A stretch of 27,062 nt of DNA from DASXTB01 sp036505615 (lineage in GTDB: Bacteria > Acidobacteriota > UBA6911 > JACQSX01), in assembly GCA_036505615.1 (NCBI GenBank), contig DASXTB010000102.1, positions 1-27,062 of the forward strand. The letters are read 5' to 3'. The translations under genes were made by a program, and so were the position numbers. Each line of letters starts with the position of its first letter. Within the stretch, counting starts at the first letter, position 1. Below, in pieces: positions 7,187-15,640 of the stretch. Below the pieces are notes generated by a model. That model saw nothing but the letters and a program-made list of their open reading frames with translations, did not search any database and was not told where the DNA came from.

Positions 7187-7665
7187 GTAGAGACGCGGAA
7201 TGCCGGGGCCAGGGAGTTTTGACATTTCGTGGAGACGTCTTATCGCGAACATCCGCGGATCCGTTAGGATGAGACACGCCACCGCCAGCGTCGCTAAAAA
7301 TGTCAGCCTGGCTTCGCCGCGCTTGGCCGCGACAAGTCGCGGCCCTGGAGTTTCTAAATTTTGGCAGCGGAGAGACGGCCCGAGGGCCGTCTCCAAGGCC
7401 GCTTCCAGCGGCCTTTGTCCGCGAAGCGGACCACTGGAGTTTGGACATTTTGGAGAGACGGCCGGTGGGCCGTCTCCCGCACAATCTTTCATCGTGCAGG
7501 AGACGCCGCACGGGGCGTCTCTCCAATAGCGCCGCTTCGCGGCACCCTGTCCGCGAAGCGGACCAATAACAGTAGCCGGGGGTGGCCAGGCGCGGAGCGC
7601 CAGGAACCCCGGTCAGGGATTCCCCGCACGGAATCGCGGCTAACTCCGACGCGGCGCGTCTCTAC
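7187..7665. repeat. Composite multi-hairpin block bounded by GTAGAGACGCG ends (family F copy 1)
   Basis: This fills the 537-base gap between two convergent genes. It opens with GTAGAGACGCG (7187-7197) and ends with the exact complement CGCGTCTCTAC (7655-7665). In between are at least seven compact palindromes: GGCCGCGACAAGTCGCGGCC (7325-7344), GAGACGGCC..GGCCGTCTC pairs near 7371-7392 and 7454-7476, GAGACGCC..GGCGTCTC at 7500-7521, and GTCCGCGAAGCGGAC at 7417-7431 and 7549-7563. A spacer CTGGAGTTTGGACATTTT recurs. The segment at 7568-7613 (CAGTAGCCGGGGGTGG plus hairpin) resembles one arm of the element at 17832-18119. No coding potential is seen. A shorter relative is at 26845-26940. Confidence 0.8.
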
Positions 7666-7692
7666 ATGTCCACACAAGCCGCTTCAGGCGGC

Positions 7693-9105
7693 CTATTTGC
7701 TCCCAGCCCGCCCCACCCTTTTGAATGCCCACAAGAACATGTGTAAATACTCGGGCTCCCCATCCACATCGGGTCCAAGCACAAACTGCTGAGGTTCGGA
7801 GGCCTCTGACGGCTGGACGGAAAACCGCCGATCGCCGATCCTGGTAACGCGAAACTCGGCGCCAAACTGCTGCAGGAAAAGCTTTCCGTCTTTAGCAATG
7901 AGTTCCACAGACCAGCGGTTTGTGTACGTGCCGGCAAAACTGCTCATTTCCGACGCGCTCATGGGCAGCACCAGCTTGGGCACGGCCTTTGCCTCCGGCT
8001 GCAATGGCGACAGGAGTTCCAGAGCTTTCTCTGCAGTCCTGGGCAGCCGTACGCCATCTCGGTTGGCCATCAGGATTATGCCGACGTGGTGTTGCGGCAC
8101 TACCTCGACAACGGCAGAGAAGCCTGTCATAGCCCCTGCATGTTCCAGCAGCAGCAGGCCGCGATGCGGATAAATGAACAAGCCATACCCGTACTTTCCA
8201 TTTTGAAAAATATTGGGGACGTCCACGTAAGGAGTTGCAAGTTTCGCTAGCAGCGATCGGGATAAGACCTGGCGGCCTTCGACCTTGCCGCCGTTCATCA
8301 ACGCAATGACGAAGCGAGCAAGGTCCTCTGCGCTGCAAAACATATAACCGGCGGGCCAGAACCTCGTGTCATCGACCATCGGCCTGACTACTGCCGGCTT
8401 GACCGTGCCCGCATGTGTGTGGCCGACTGCGTGGGGGTAGGTCATTGCCGTGGTGGGCCGGAAGGTAGTGCGGTTCATGCCCAGCGGCTTAAACACGCGC
8501 TGGTCCATTTCGTCGGCATAGGGTTTGCCGCTGATCTCTTCCAACAGCAGTCCCGCAAGTGCGACACCCGGGTTTGAATATGAGAACACTTTGCCCGGAT
8601 CGAGCAACAGATAATCTTCCTTGAGAGAGCGGCCGTACTCTGCCAATGCCGATTCCTCGTGCCGTCCATACTCGGCGGGTTCATCCCTTAAACCCGACGT
8701 GTGAGTCAGTAAGTGGTGTGCCGTGATGGGCGCTAATTTTGGATGGAGTCCCTTCACATACTTGCCGATCGGTTCGGAGAGGTTAAGCTTTCCTTCTTCT
8801 GCCAGGCTGACCAGAGCTGTAGCGGTAAAAACTTTGGTGATCGAGCCGATCTGAAACAGCATGTCGGGCGTCATCGGAGTCCCGGTCTCGACGTTAGAGA
8901 CTCCAAACCCTTTGGAGAAAATCACGCGATCTCCGCTGACGATAACCAGGACCGCTCCCGGTGTGTTCGTCTCCTTCAGTTCCTGCAGCGCAGTCTTCTC
9001 CAGTTCGCTGAAAATGATTTTCCGCTGGGGGACTTGCGCAATCGTAAGTTGAATCGCTGACAGGAACACCAATAACAGTGAAGACAAAGGGTACCGCTTT
9101 GACAT
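7693..9105 (-). CDS. Exported serine hydrolase, beta-lactamase class C/PBP-like
   Basis: The 470-residue product belongs to the serine beta-lactamase/D,D-peptidase superfamily (PF00144). The ATG at 9105 has AAGGAG about 4-5 bases upstream and starts a signal peptide (core about 8-22, cleavage near TIA-QV). The frame is open further upstream but without support. Catalytic motifs are SITK (Ser88, Lys91), YSN (176-178) and HAG (322-324) in place of KTG. The last one, together with the C-terminal beta-rich extension (about 365-470), is typical of the esterase/peptidase branch rather than true antibiotic-degrading AmpC. It likely cleaves a D-amino acid peptide, ester or amide in the periplasm. It follows the D-aminoacylase-like gene on the same strand. 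The stop at 7693 faces the composite hairpin block. Confidence 0.85.
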   Translation of the reverse strand: MSKRYPLSSLLLVFLSAIQLTIAQVPQRKIIFSELEKTALQELKETNTPGAVLVIVSGDRVIFSKGFGVSNVETGTPMTPDMLFQIGSITKVFTATALVSLAEEGKLNLSEPIGKYVKGLHPKLAPITAHHLLTHTSGLRDEPAEYGRHEESALAEYGRSLKEDYLLLDPGKVFSYSNPGVALAGLLLEEISGKPYADEMDQRVFKPLGMNRTTFRPTTAMTYPHAVGHTHAGTVKPAVVRPMVDDTRFWPAGYMFCSAEDLARFVIALMNGGKVEGRQVLSRSLLAKLATPYVDVPNIFQNGKYGYGLFIYPHRGLLLLEHAGAMTGFSAVVEVVPQHHVGIILMANRDGVRLPRTAEKALELLSPLQPEAKAVPKLVLPMSASEMSSFAGTYTNRWSVELIAKDGKLFLQQFGAEFRVTRIGDRRFSVQPSEASEPQQFVLGPDVDGEPEYLHMFLWAFKRVGRAGSK

Positions 9106-9225
9106 CCCGCTCCTTGTGAATGGCCAAGCAAGAACGCGAGAAAAAGTCGATGCTGCGAGCCTGAGAACCTGTGCAAAAATCACCGCGAAGAACGCGAAGA
9201 TTACTAAAAAATTTCTAAGCAATCT

Positions 9226-9365
9226 GTAGGGGCGACCCTGTGTGGTCACCCGCGGCAGAATCCACCGGATTTTTCCCGTTCCGAAGTGCATGCGCGGGAA
9301 CTGTGCAGTTTGTTTGGCTAATCCGTCAGCTGTTGCGGCGGGCGGCCACATAGGGCCGCCCGTAC
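9226..9365. repeat. Small inverted-repeat element, family G (about 30-bp arms, 140 bp)
   Basis: Bases 9226-9255 (GTAGGGGCGACCCTGTGTGG and on) match the complement of 9336-9365 (ending CCACATAGGGCCGCCCGTAC) with a few mismatches. It lies between two same-strand genes, in the leader region of the beta-lactamase-like gene, and could be a short non-autonomous element. Just to its left, 9181-9200 holds a partly repetitive ACCGCGAAGAACGCGAAGA sequence. Confidence 0.75.
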
Positions 9366-9413
9366 GATCAGATGGATTTTTTCACACGTTATCAGGCTCG
9401 CGGTACCGATTTT

Positions 9414-11102
9414 TTATCGCTTCCCGGGCCCGTAGACAATCTTCCCCGGTCGGGCATCCGTGTGCTTTCCTCTTTCCAAAACTACTTTTCCATTCACGAT
9501 CACGTATTCGATGCCTTCTGAATACTGGTGGGGCTGGGTGAACGTCGCTTTATCTCGGACGCGTACCGGATCGAAGACCACAACATCGGCGAACTTCCCC
9601 TCCTGAAGAAGGCCGCGATCGCGGATGCCCACCTGCTGGGCCGCCAGGGAGGTCATCTTGCGAATGGCGTCTTCCATCGTAAGCACCTTCTCTTCGCGTA
9701 CATATCTGCCGAGGACCCGCGGAAAAGTACCGTACCATCGAGGATGAGGCTTTCCTTCTCCCAGGACGCCTTCAGGTTTTACTGCCGTTCCATCAGAGCC
9801 GATGCTGACCCAGGGTTGACGCAGCGCAAATCGCAGGTCATCTTCGTTCATGGTGAAGAAAATCGCACCGATCACGCCATTTTCCTCCAACAGCATGTCC
9901 AGAATCGTATCGGCAGGATCCTGTCCTCGCATCCGGGCGGCCTCGGCCAGTGTCTTTCCTTCGTATGCTTTGTTTTTCTCGGTGCGCACGCGGGCTATCT
10001 GCACGCTTTGCCAGTCGCGCAGTTGCTGAATGTTTTTGCCCTCTTCGATATCTTTGCGCATCCGCGCGCGTTGTTCCGGGTCGTGGATGCGGGCCAGCAT
10101 CTTTTCTCTGCCGCCGTCGTGCGCCCACTCAGGCAGCATAGTGTCCAAGCCCGTGCTGCCGGCGACGTAAGGGTACTGGTTCGCAGAAACGTCAATGCCC
10201 CGATTGCGTGCTTCCTCGATGAGCCGCACCGCCTCGGGCATTCTGCCCCAATTGGCTTTCCCGTGCACCTTGAAGTGGAAGATCTGAACCGGGAGCCCGG
10301 CTCTTTCACCAATGCTGATCGCTTCCCGGATCGATTCCATCAGCGTGTTTCCTTCGTTGCGGATGTGCGATGCATAGATGCCACCATGGCGGGCCGCGGC
10401 GCGGGCAAGTTCGGCCAACTCCTGGGTAGAAAAGTAACTGTTTGGGGGATAAATCATCCCTGTTGAAAGCCCGAGCGCTCCCTGGCGCATCGCCTCATCG
10501 ACTAGTGCTTTCATCGCATCCATTTCGGCTCCGGTGGGAGGGCGATTGTCTGCGCCCATCACGCACAAGCGCACCTGGCCGCCGCCCACATAGGAGCCGA
10601 CGTTGACTGATATCCCCTCTTGAAGCAGCCGAGCAAAGTAGCCGGTGAAGTCCTTCCAGGTATAGTTGAGCTTGTAATTTCCATAGGAGTTCCCGAGCTC
10701 GCGCATCGCAAGACCCTGGAGGGGCGCCGCTGACGTATGCTCTCCCAGTATTTCAGTGGTGACGCCTTGGCGGATCTTGCTTTCGGCATTCCCATCGACC
10801 AGCAGCGAAGTATCGGAGTGGCTATGCATGTCGATGAATCCAGGGCATACGATCATTCCGGTGGCGTCAATGATTCGTCTCGCATTGTCTCCCAGCTTTC
10901 CGACCCTGGCGATCCGCGCCCCATCGACGGCGACGTCTCCGTAGAACCAGGGATTGCCGGCGCCGTCAACGATTTTGCCGCCGCGGAGGATCAAATCGTA
11001 TTGCTGCCCTGCTGGCAGCGTTTGACGGGATTGTGGGTCGTTTCGCGCTGCCATGAGGAGGATCGACCCCGCCAGCAGCAAAAAGGTATAAAGCTTTTTC
11101 AT
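9414..11102 (-). CDS. Exported D-aminoacylase-like amidohydrolase (N-acyl-D-amino acid deacylase family)
   Basis: This 562-residue protein has a signal peptide (about residues 3-18) and the amidohydrolase fold of COG3653. GAGGTGA is placed about 5 bases before the ATG at 11102, deciding the start over an upstream frame extension of nine codons. Metal-site motifs are PGFIDMHSHSD (His93, His95), YASHIRNEG, IFHFKVHGK and GSDGTA with the catalytic Asp. Where classical D-aminoacylases carry a metal-ligand Cys (GNCG), this protein has GVTTEILGEHTSAAP, with Glu121. Members hydrolyse N-acyl-D-amino acids or related cyclic amides; given the substitution the exact substrate is uncertain. The neighbouring serine D-peptidase-like hydrolase suggests joint use of D-amino acid-containing wall material. 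Confidence 0.85.
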   Translation of the reverse strand: MKKLYTFLLLAGSILLMAARNDPQSRQTLPAGQQYDLILRGGKIVDGAGNPWFYGDVAVDGARIARVGKLGDNARRIIDATGMIVCPGFIDMHSHSDTSLLVDGNAESKIRQGVTTEILGEHTSAAPLQGLAMRELGNSYGNYKLNYTWKDFTGYFARLLQEGISVNVGSYVGGGQVRLCVMGADNRPPTGAEMDAMKALVDEAMRQGALGLSTGMIYPPNSYFSTQELAELARAAARHGGIYASHIRNEGNTLMESIREAISIGERAGLPVQIFHFKVHGKANWGRMPEAVRLIEEARNRGIDVSANQYPYVAGSTGLDTMLPEWAHDGGREKMLARIHDPEQRARMRKDIEEGKNIQQLRDWQSVQIARVRTEKNKAYEGKTLAEAARMRGQDPADTILDMLLEENGVIGAIFFTMNEDDLRFALRQPWVSIGSDGTAVKPEGVLGEGKPHPRWYGTFPRVLGRYVREEKVLTMEDAIRKMTSLAAQQVGIRDRGLLQEGKFADVVVFDPVRVRDKATFTQPHQYSEGIEYVIVNGKVVLERGKHTDARPGKIVYGPGKR

Positions 11103-11284
11103 GGTCACCTCGCAAAAATTAACCACCAAGATCTAGAGCGGCAAAGCTACAACCAAAAGAAAAGCCGTCTACGGCCACGTTCCTACAGCGGCCGTAAGGC
11201 CACAACCAAAGAGCTGGTTATTGACTGAATCCATGATCCATTAGAGGGTGAAAGCGGGCCGCTTCAGCGGCCTTCCCCGAAGGG

Positions 11285-11400
11285 TGCACGTCAACGACCA
11301 CGGCTACGTCCACGGTAACGAAAAACAATTCCAAAAGAGCAGCGATTGGTGAACCTTGTCGTGGACCTTGACGTGGTCGTGAACGTGCACGTGAACGGTG
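11285..11400. repeat. Family E hexamer-type inverted repeat, copy 2
   Basis: Left arm 11285-11320 (CACGTCAACGACCACGGCTA...) and right arm about 11358-11400 (GTCGTGGACCTTGACGTGG...) are imperfect complements built from CGTGNA/CACGNC hexamers. This lies in the 442-base gap between the amidohydrolase and the MetX-like hydrolase genes. The rest of that gap holds GC-rich palindromes (GGCCGCTTCAGCGGCC at about 11257-11272 and GCGGCCGTAAGGCCAC near 11188-11203), family I and no gene. Confidence 0.75.
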
Positions 11401-11468
11401 GTTTCCATTCGGCCAAAACCTTGGTCAAAAAAAACAAGATTCTGCCAACTTGTTACATCAAGGCACGG

Positions 11469-11517
11469 GTCGCAGGTCGCAAGCCAACTTCGGGACCTTC
11501 GACCTGCGACCTGCGAC
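11469..11517. terminator. 13-bp perfect hairpin downstream of the MetX-like gene (family I)
   Basis: GTCGCAGGTCGCA (11469-11481) and TGCGACCTGCGAC (11505-11517) are perfect complements with a 23-base loop, starting 28 bases beyond the stop of the minus-strand gene. It could serve as a transcription terminator or 3' stabiliser. No T-tract follows directly, so Rho-independent action is not clear. Confidence 0.45.
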
Positions 11518-11544
11518 TCTCGCCTTGGTGTATTGGTGATTAAT

Positions 11545-12660
11545 TCACCGCATTCCCTCCATGAATTCCTTCAGATGCGATTGCCAAATCTCGGGCAGCG
11601 AGTGCGTCCCGTGGCCGCGCGTTTGGTCGCTGATTGGAATCAAAACATAGCGACTTCTCTTGACATGCGGAATCAGCCGTTCCATCAACCCTAGCTCCGG
11701 TGGATTGATCAGATCGTCGGCAGAATTTATTGCCAAAAGAGGGGCGGCAATGCGTTCCAATGCGGGCGAAGGATCATAGTCGCGGGAAGCGTCAAACTGG
11801 TAAAGCATGTCGTTCGCGTCGGCACTGGCCAGACGCGCGCGCATCTGGTCGCCGAGAAAACGGTCAGCATCGTCCCGGGTGGGAGCGGTCTTGTGCCATT
11901 GCAGCGGGCTGCTTCCCATCAGAATCAAAATCTGGATCGCTGCCACGAGCCCGCGCGGTTGGCGGGTATATTCGCCGTTGTTCCACTCCGGATCAGTGCG
12001 GATGTCGTCCATAATCATCTTCCGCATCATTCGGTTTCGCCCGGCGATCTGCGCGGGCGCACTGGCCAGTGGAATCAGCCCGTCCATAAAGTCCGGATAC
12101 CGCTCTCCCCACATCCATGTGTGCATCCCACCCATGGAGGTCCCCATGACAAGACGGAGATGGTTTACGTTTAGAGCTTCCGTCACCAGGCGATACTGCG
12201 CTGTAACCAGATCGCCGTATGCGTAGTGCGGAAAGCGTGCGCGCAGCCCGTTACTGGGTTTGCTGGACTGCCCATGACCGATGTTGTCGGGAAGAATAAT
12301 GAAGTAGCGATTGGCGTCTAACAGTTGTCCTGGCCCGAACAGGACCTCGGCGAAGTTCTTTGAAAGGAACTGACGGCTGCTGCCGCCAGTTCCGTGAAGA
12401 ATAAGCACGGCATTTCGCACCACGCCGGCTGAATCCCGACGTGCAGTGCCGAGGGTGAGGTAGTGCAATTTCAGTTCCGGAAGAACCTCGCCGCTGGCAA
12501 AACGGAAATCTTGAATGGTGAAGTCGCCTGCCACCGGGTCCGGATAGTTCGCCGCGCTGGAAGGCTGGCCCAGCAACATGAAGGTGGAAACGACCACGCA
12601 GAGAATTAGCTCTATTCTAAGCATTTTACTTTTCTCGCAGGGGAGGAGTGGTTTTTTCAT
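11545..12660 (-). CDS. Secreted alpha/beta-hydrolase of the MetX (homoserine acetyltransferase-like) family
   Basis: The 371-residue protein has the MetX-type fold: the lid-less core begins near residue 45 and has LHGTGGSSRQF, the nucleophile elbow GTSMGG (Ser175), an acid in NSADDLINPP and a histidine in TRGHGTHSLP. Classical MetX proteins are cytoplasmic and act in methionine synthesis. This one starts with a signal peptide (hydrophobic core at about 15-31, then PSSAA), so it is predicted to be exported and to be a hydrolase or acyltransferase of unknown substrate. Two starts are possible: the ATG at 12660 or the ATG at 12624, which gives a more canonical signal peptide. Neither has a strong ribosome site. 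A family A hairpin abuts the upstream side. Confidence 0.8.
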   Translation of the reverse strand: MKKPLLPCEKSKMLRIELILCVVVSTFMLLGQPSSAANYPDPVAGDFTIQDFRFASGEVLPELKLHYLTLGTARRDSAGVVRNAVLILHGTGGSSRQFLSKNFAEVLFGPGQLLDANRYFIILPDNIGHGQSSKPSNGLRARFPHYAYGDLVTAQYRLVTEALNVNHLRLVMGTSMGGMHTWMWGERYPDFMDGLIPLASAPAQIAGRNRMMRKMIMDDIRTDPEWNNGEYTRQPRGLVAAIQILILMGSSPLQWHKTAPTRDDADRFLGDQMRARLASADANDMLYQFDASRDYDPSPALERIAAPLLAINSADDLINPPELGLMERLIPHVKRSRYVLIPISDQTRGHGTHSLPEIWQSHLKEFMEGMR

Positions 12661-12739
12661 TTCTTGCGCCGTGTCCTTGGTGTCCTTTGTGGTTAAATTT
12701 TTTGCACCACCACGGACACAAAGGACACGGCGGGCAAGA
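12661..12739. repeat. Family A hairpin repeat, copy 3
   Basis: TTGCGCCGTGTCCTTGGTG at the left and the inverted ACGGACACAAAGGACACGGC at the right form an imperfect hairpin with TTAAATTTTTTG in the loop. It lies between the GH116 gene and the MetX-like gene, so a joint transcript would carry it. Confidence 0.88.
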
Positions 12740-12766
12740 GCTCAACAGCACGGCAAAGAGAGTTTG

Positions 12767-15628
12767 TCATCTTGGCCGGACTAGCTTGCTTCTGTCGATA
12801 TGGACTGCCAATTTGTCTCCCGCTTCCACCCCCACAGTGGTGTGGAATTCCACCAAATCGGGTTTGACCAGCAGGGCAGGAACGGATTTTCCGTTCAAGC
12901 TGGCCTGTACCGGCGGGATTCCCTTTGTTCCTTGGATTGCAACGGCCTTCGTTTTTTCTTCCCCTTTTGTGGGCGCGATATCTTGTGATCTCCCACCGAA
13001 TCCGAAGCGCTTCAACGCCAGCTTGCCGCCGGCGATTTCGATGCTTCCAGTTACGTCCTGCGCTGCGGCCTTCTGAATGAAGGTTCCCCAGGCCTCACCG
13101 GTGGTAAACAGGCAGTGGAAATCCTGCGCGCGGATTCGCGGGGAAAACGTAAGCCGCGTGTCGGGAGCCGAATAATGATAGCCCGACAGCGCGGTAAGCA
13201 GCGACCAGCTTGAAAGCGCTCGCGCATAATGCGAGCCGCATTCAACTTCATTCCATGGATTGCGGCGGCGCCCGTCGTAACGATCCCGCGCGGCCTTGGT
13301 GATGGCCAGACCCTCCATCACCAGATCTTCGTAGATGAGGTGGGCGGCTACCTGATACTCAATGCCGGTCCATACTTCGTCGGAATAGACGAAAGGGAGC
13401 AGAGGGCGACTGCCGCGCGGCCAACTGCACAACAGCAATCCCTTTTCATCATTGAGCGCGTAGATGCGCTGTGTGTTTGGAAGATCGTAAAAGCTGTGCT
13501 TGAAATTGTGGCGATAAATGGAAAGAAGTGTTTCGCGCACGTGCCCTGACGGCAAGAGATGGCCGAGGCCGACGACTTCGGCGAACCATTGTCCCAGAAG
13601 CTGATCGGACAGACATCCCTCGCCGTACTGATACTTAATTGAGCCCTTCTCTATGGCCGAGGCGTACCAGCTCTCCGCATGCTCGGTGTCTCCCGCCGGG
13701 ATCTGCTTTAGATCGGGCACCTTCTGAACGTAGAAGCCGTCGCGCCACAGTTCACGATCGAGCTTGGCGCGGCCCGACTCAAATATTCGGCGATATTCAG
13801 AGGCCGACTGGACGTCTCCCACGGCCCGCGCCATCTTTTCGCCGGCTAGCAGAGCGCCGAGATAAAGCGTACCCATCATCGTGTTCGGACCATAGAATTC
13901 GATGTCGTAAGTGTTGTGCTGCTCGCCCTCCATCACCCCGTCGCGATCGGAGTCCCATCCTTTCCAGGCAAATTCGAGAGCGCGTTTGGCAGCGGGCCAA
14001 AGGTCGCGCAGGAAAGCATCGTCGCCCGACATCTGCCATTCGCGGTAGAGTTTCATCACGCAGCCCATCTGACCGTCTGCGGCCGGCTTGAACTTCCACT
14101 GCGCCTTTCCAACCGGCACGAGAGTGCGAAATGCCATTGAACCATCGGGCCGCAGATTCTCTTTGAAATCCGTGACCCGCATGGACCGTTCTAGTTCCGG
14201 AAAGAGATGCGCCAGCGCCTGCTCGTAGTTCCATACATGCGTGCAGTTCAACGGGCAGCAGCCGGAATCGTCGTTGGTGCCTTCGAACGCAAAGAACTGT
14301 TTTCCTTCCAGCAGCATGCAAGTGTTGGTGCGAAGAATAGAAACCTGGCTGGAGACGGCATCAATCACTGCCGCGGGAATCGTCGCTGAAAAGAGAGCCT
14401 GCTGAAATGCGCGGGTCCCTTTTTCCAGTCGCTGCAGGTTTTCCACCGTGTAAGACGCCGCCTCCCACGCATCCCGGAATTTCGTGCTGTAATAGTTGCG
14501 CAGCTTCTGGCCCTTCACTTCGGGCTGGCTATTCCAGTAATTTTCGCGCAGGGGGAAATACCAGGCCAGGATGAAATCAATACTGCGAGACTCGCCTTTC
14601 TCCAGGCGGAAATGAGGCGCCAGCGTCGCATAATCAGAGACTCCTGCGGGCGATGGCGGGCTCTCCTGCGGGCCGGAGACGCCTCCGGTAGATGCATATT
14701 CATCAAACCATTTCTGGAAAGAATCCCACCACGCTCCCCCTTCCCAGGCGGCGCGCGCCGTGACTTGGGGATGCGTGGTGACCAGAGCCATTGAACCAAA
14801 CCGGATGTCTTCGGGCGAGTGCTCTTGAGAGATCATTTCCAATCCGTTCAAACTCGTCTGGCGGCGCAGGCGTGTCACGTTCTTGCCGAAGCCGTCAAAA
14901 CGGTTGTCGTTGATTGCCGAATGGCCGTCGTAACCGATGGCGTTGAGAATGGAGAAAGCCAGCGTGGCGTCGACGGTCTGATTGGAACGATTCTTGAGAC
15001 GGTAACGCAGAATTGCAACAGGCAGCGCGGAACTGTCGGCGTCAAGCGGAATGAAAGGATTGAAGGCTTCGAGCGAAACCGCGACAGGCAGTGAGTTGTC
15101 CAGAAACTCGATTTCGGCCAAAGGATAAGCCCCCCGGAAGCGAGCTCCCTTCATGTGAGGCAGGCCCTGAGCTCGTGCGCGCGGGTAGCCGTGAGCCCCG
15201 CGAAAAGGGGGCTGAGGCGCCACCTCAACTACTTTGACCACGGGCATTCCCTGGCTTCTGATCCACAGCGCCACAAAAGTGAAGGGAAGGGCCTTGCCTT
15301 TGTTGGGGCGGTTGAAGATTTCCCAGTCCCGCAGGTCTCCACGGCCGCCAAGGGAAACGGTGCCCGTCCCGATGCCACCCAGCGGGAATGCGATCTCGGA
15401 AAGGTAATCTCCCGTAAAAGTGCGCACCTGACCCTGAGCCAGCAGATCATGTTGCGAGAACGGAATGAGCGAACCTGAGGGCGAAAGGAAGTGGGCAGGC
15501 TGCAAGGCTGGCGGCGATTTCAGAGGCTCGGTCGTCTCGCCGTGCCCCGCGACGGTTGTGGCCGCGGCCAGCGCGCTGGAGCTACCCGCGATGAACTGGC
15601 GTCGATTTATTCTCTTACGCTTGTTCAT
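12767..15628 (-). CDS. Tat-exported GH116 family glycosidase (beta-glucosidase/glucosylceramidase-like)
   Basis: The 953-residue protein begins with a twin-arginine signal (NRRQFIA at residues 8-14, then a hydrophobic stretch to about 27), so it is probably exported folded by Tat. The N-terminal GH116 domain shows GGIGTGTVSLGGRGDLRDWEIFNRP (83-107, conserved within the family). The catalytic (alpha/alpha) domain shows CTHVWNYEQALAHLFPELERS (462-482) and EGEQHNTYDIEFYGPNTM (567-584). Candidate catalytic residues, by analogy with characterised GH116 enzymes, are Glu469 in WNYEQ and Asp575 in NTYDIEF. Family members hydrolyse beta-glucosides, beta-xylosides or glucosylceramide, so the substrate is not fixed here. 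AAGGA lies 9 bases before the ATG. Length is typical of bacterial members. Confidence 0.88.
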   Translation of the reverse strand: MNKRKRINRRQFIAGSSSALAAATTVAGHGETTEPLKSPPALQPAHFLSPSGSLIPFSQHDLLAQGQVRTFTGDYLSEIAFPLGGIGTGTVSLGGRGDLRDWEIFNRPNKGKALPFTFVALWIRSQGMPVVKVVEVAPQPPFRGAHGYPRARAQGLPHMKGARFRGAYPLAEIEFLDNSLPVAVSLEAFNPFIPLDADSSALPVAILRYRLKNRSNQTVDATLAFSILNAIGYDGHSAINDNRFDGFGKNVTRLRRQTSLNGLEMISQEHSPEDIRFGSMALVTTHPQVTARAAWEGGAWWDSFQKWFDEYASTGGVSGPQESPPSPAGVSDYATLAPHFRLEKGESRSIDFILAWYFPLRENYWNSQPEVKGQKLRNYYSTKFRDAWEAASYTVENLQRLEKGTRAFQQALFSATIPAAVIDAVSSQVSILRTNTCMLLEGKQFFAFEGTNDDSGCCPLNCTHVWNYEQALAHLFPELERSMRVTDFKENLRPDGSMAFRTLVPVGKAQWKFKPAADGQMGCVMKLYREWQMSGDDAFLRDLWPAAKRALEFAWKGWDSDRDGVMEGEQHNTYDIEFYGPNTMMGTLYLGALLAGEKMARAVGDVQSASEYRRIFESGRAKLDRELWRDGFYVQKVPDLKQIPAGDTEHAESWYASAIEKGSIKYQYGEGCLSDQLLGQWFAEVVGLGHLLPSGHVRETLLSIYRHNFKHSFYDLPNTQRIYALNDEKGLLLCSWPRGSRPLLPFVYSDEVWTGIEYQVAAHLIYEDLVMEGLAITKAARDRYDGRRRNPWNEVECGSHYARALSSWSLLTALSGYHYSAPDTRLTFSPRIRAQDFHCLFTTGEAWGTFIQKAAAQDVTGSIEIAGGKLALKRFGFGGRSQDIAPTKGEEKTKAVAIQGTKGIPPVQASLNGKSVPALLVKPDLVEFHTTVGVEAGDKLAVHIDRSKLVRPR

Positions 15629-15640
15629 GATTGCGTCCTT

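Noticed and set aside
7104..7569. Several overlapping open frames in the gap after the PQQ dehydrogenase
   Set aside because: They exist in many frames because GC-rich palindromes lack stop codons; products are Arg/Pro-rich with no recognisable domain.
7187..7665. CRISPR array suggested by repeated hairpins and spacers
   Set aside because: The palindromic units are unequal in sequence and spacing, the spacer text itself recurs, and no cas genes are nearby.
7361..7792. 143-codon plus-strand frame running into the beta-lactamase-like gene antisense
   Set aside because: It starts in the hairpin block and overlaps the 3' end of a real gene on the other strand; no codon or domain support.
7693..9105. 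Antibiotic-resistance beta-lactamase
   Set aside because: The third motif is HAG rather than KTG and there is a C-terminal extension, both typical of esterase/D-peptidase relatives; resistance is not supported.
11545..12660. metX, homoserine O-acetyltransferase of methionine synthesis
   Set aside because: There is a signal peptide, altered histidine motif and no methionine genes nearby.
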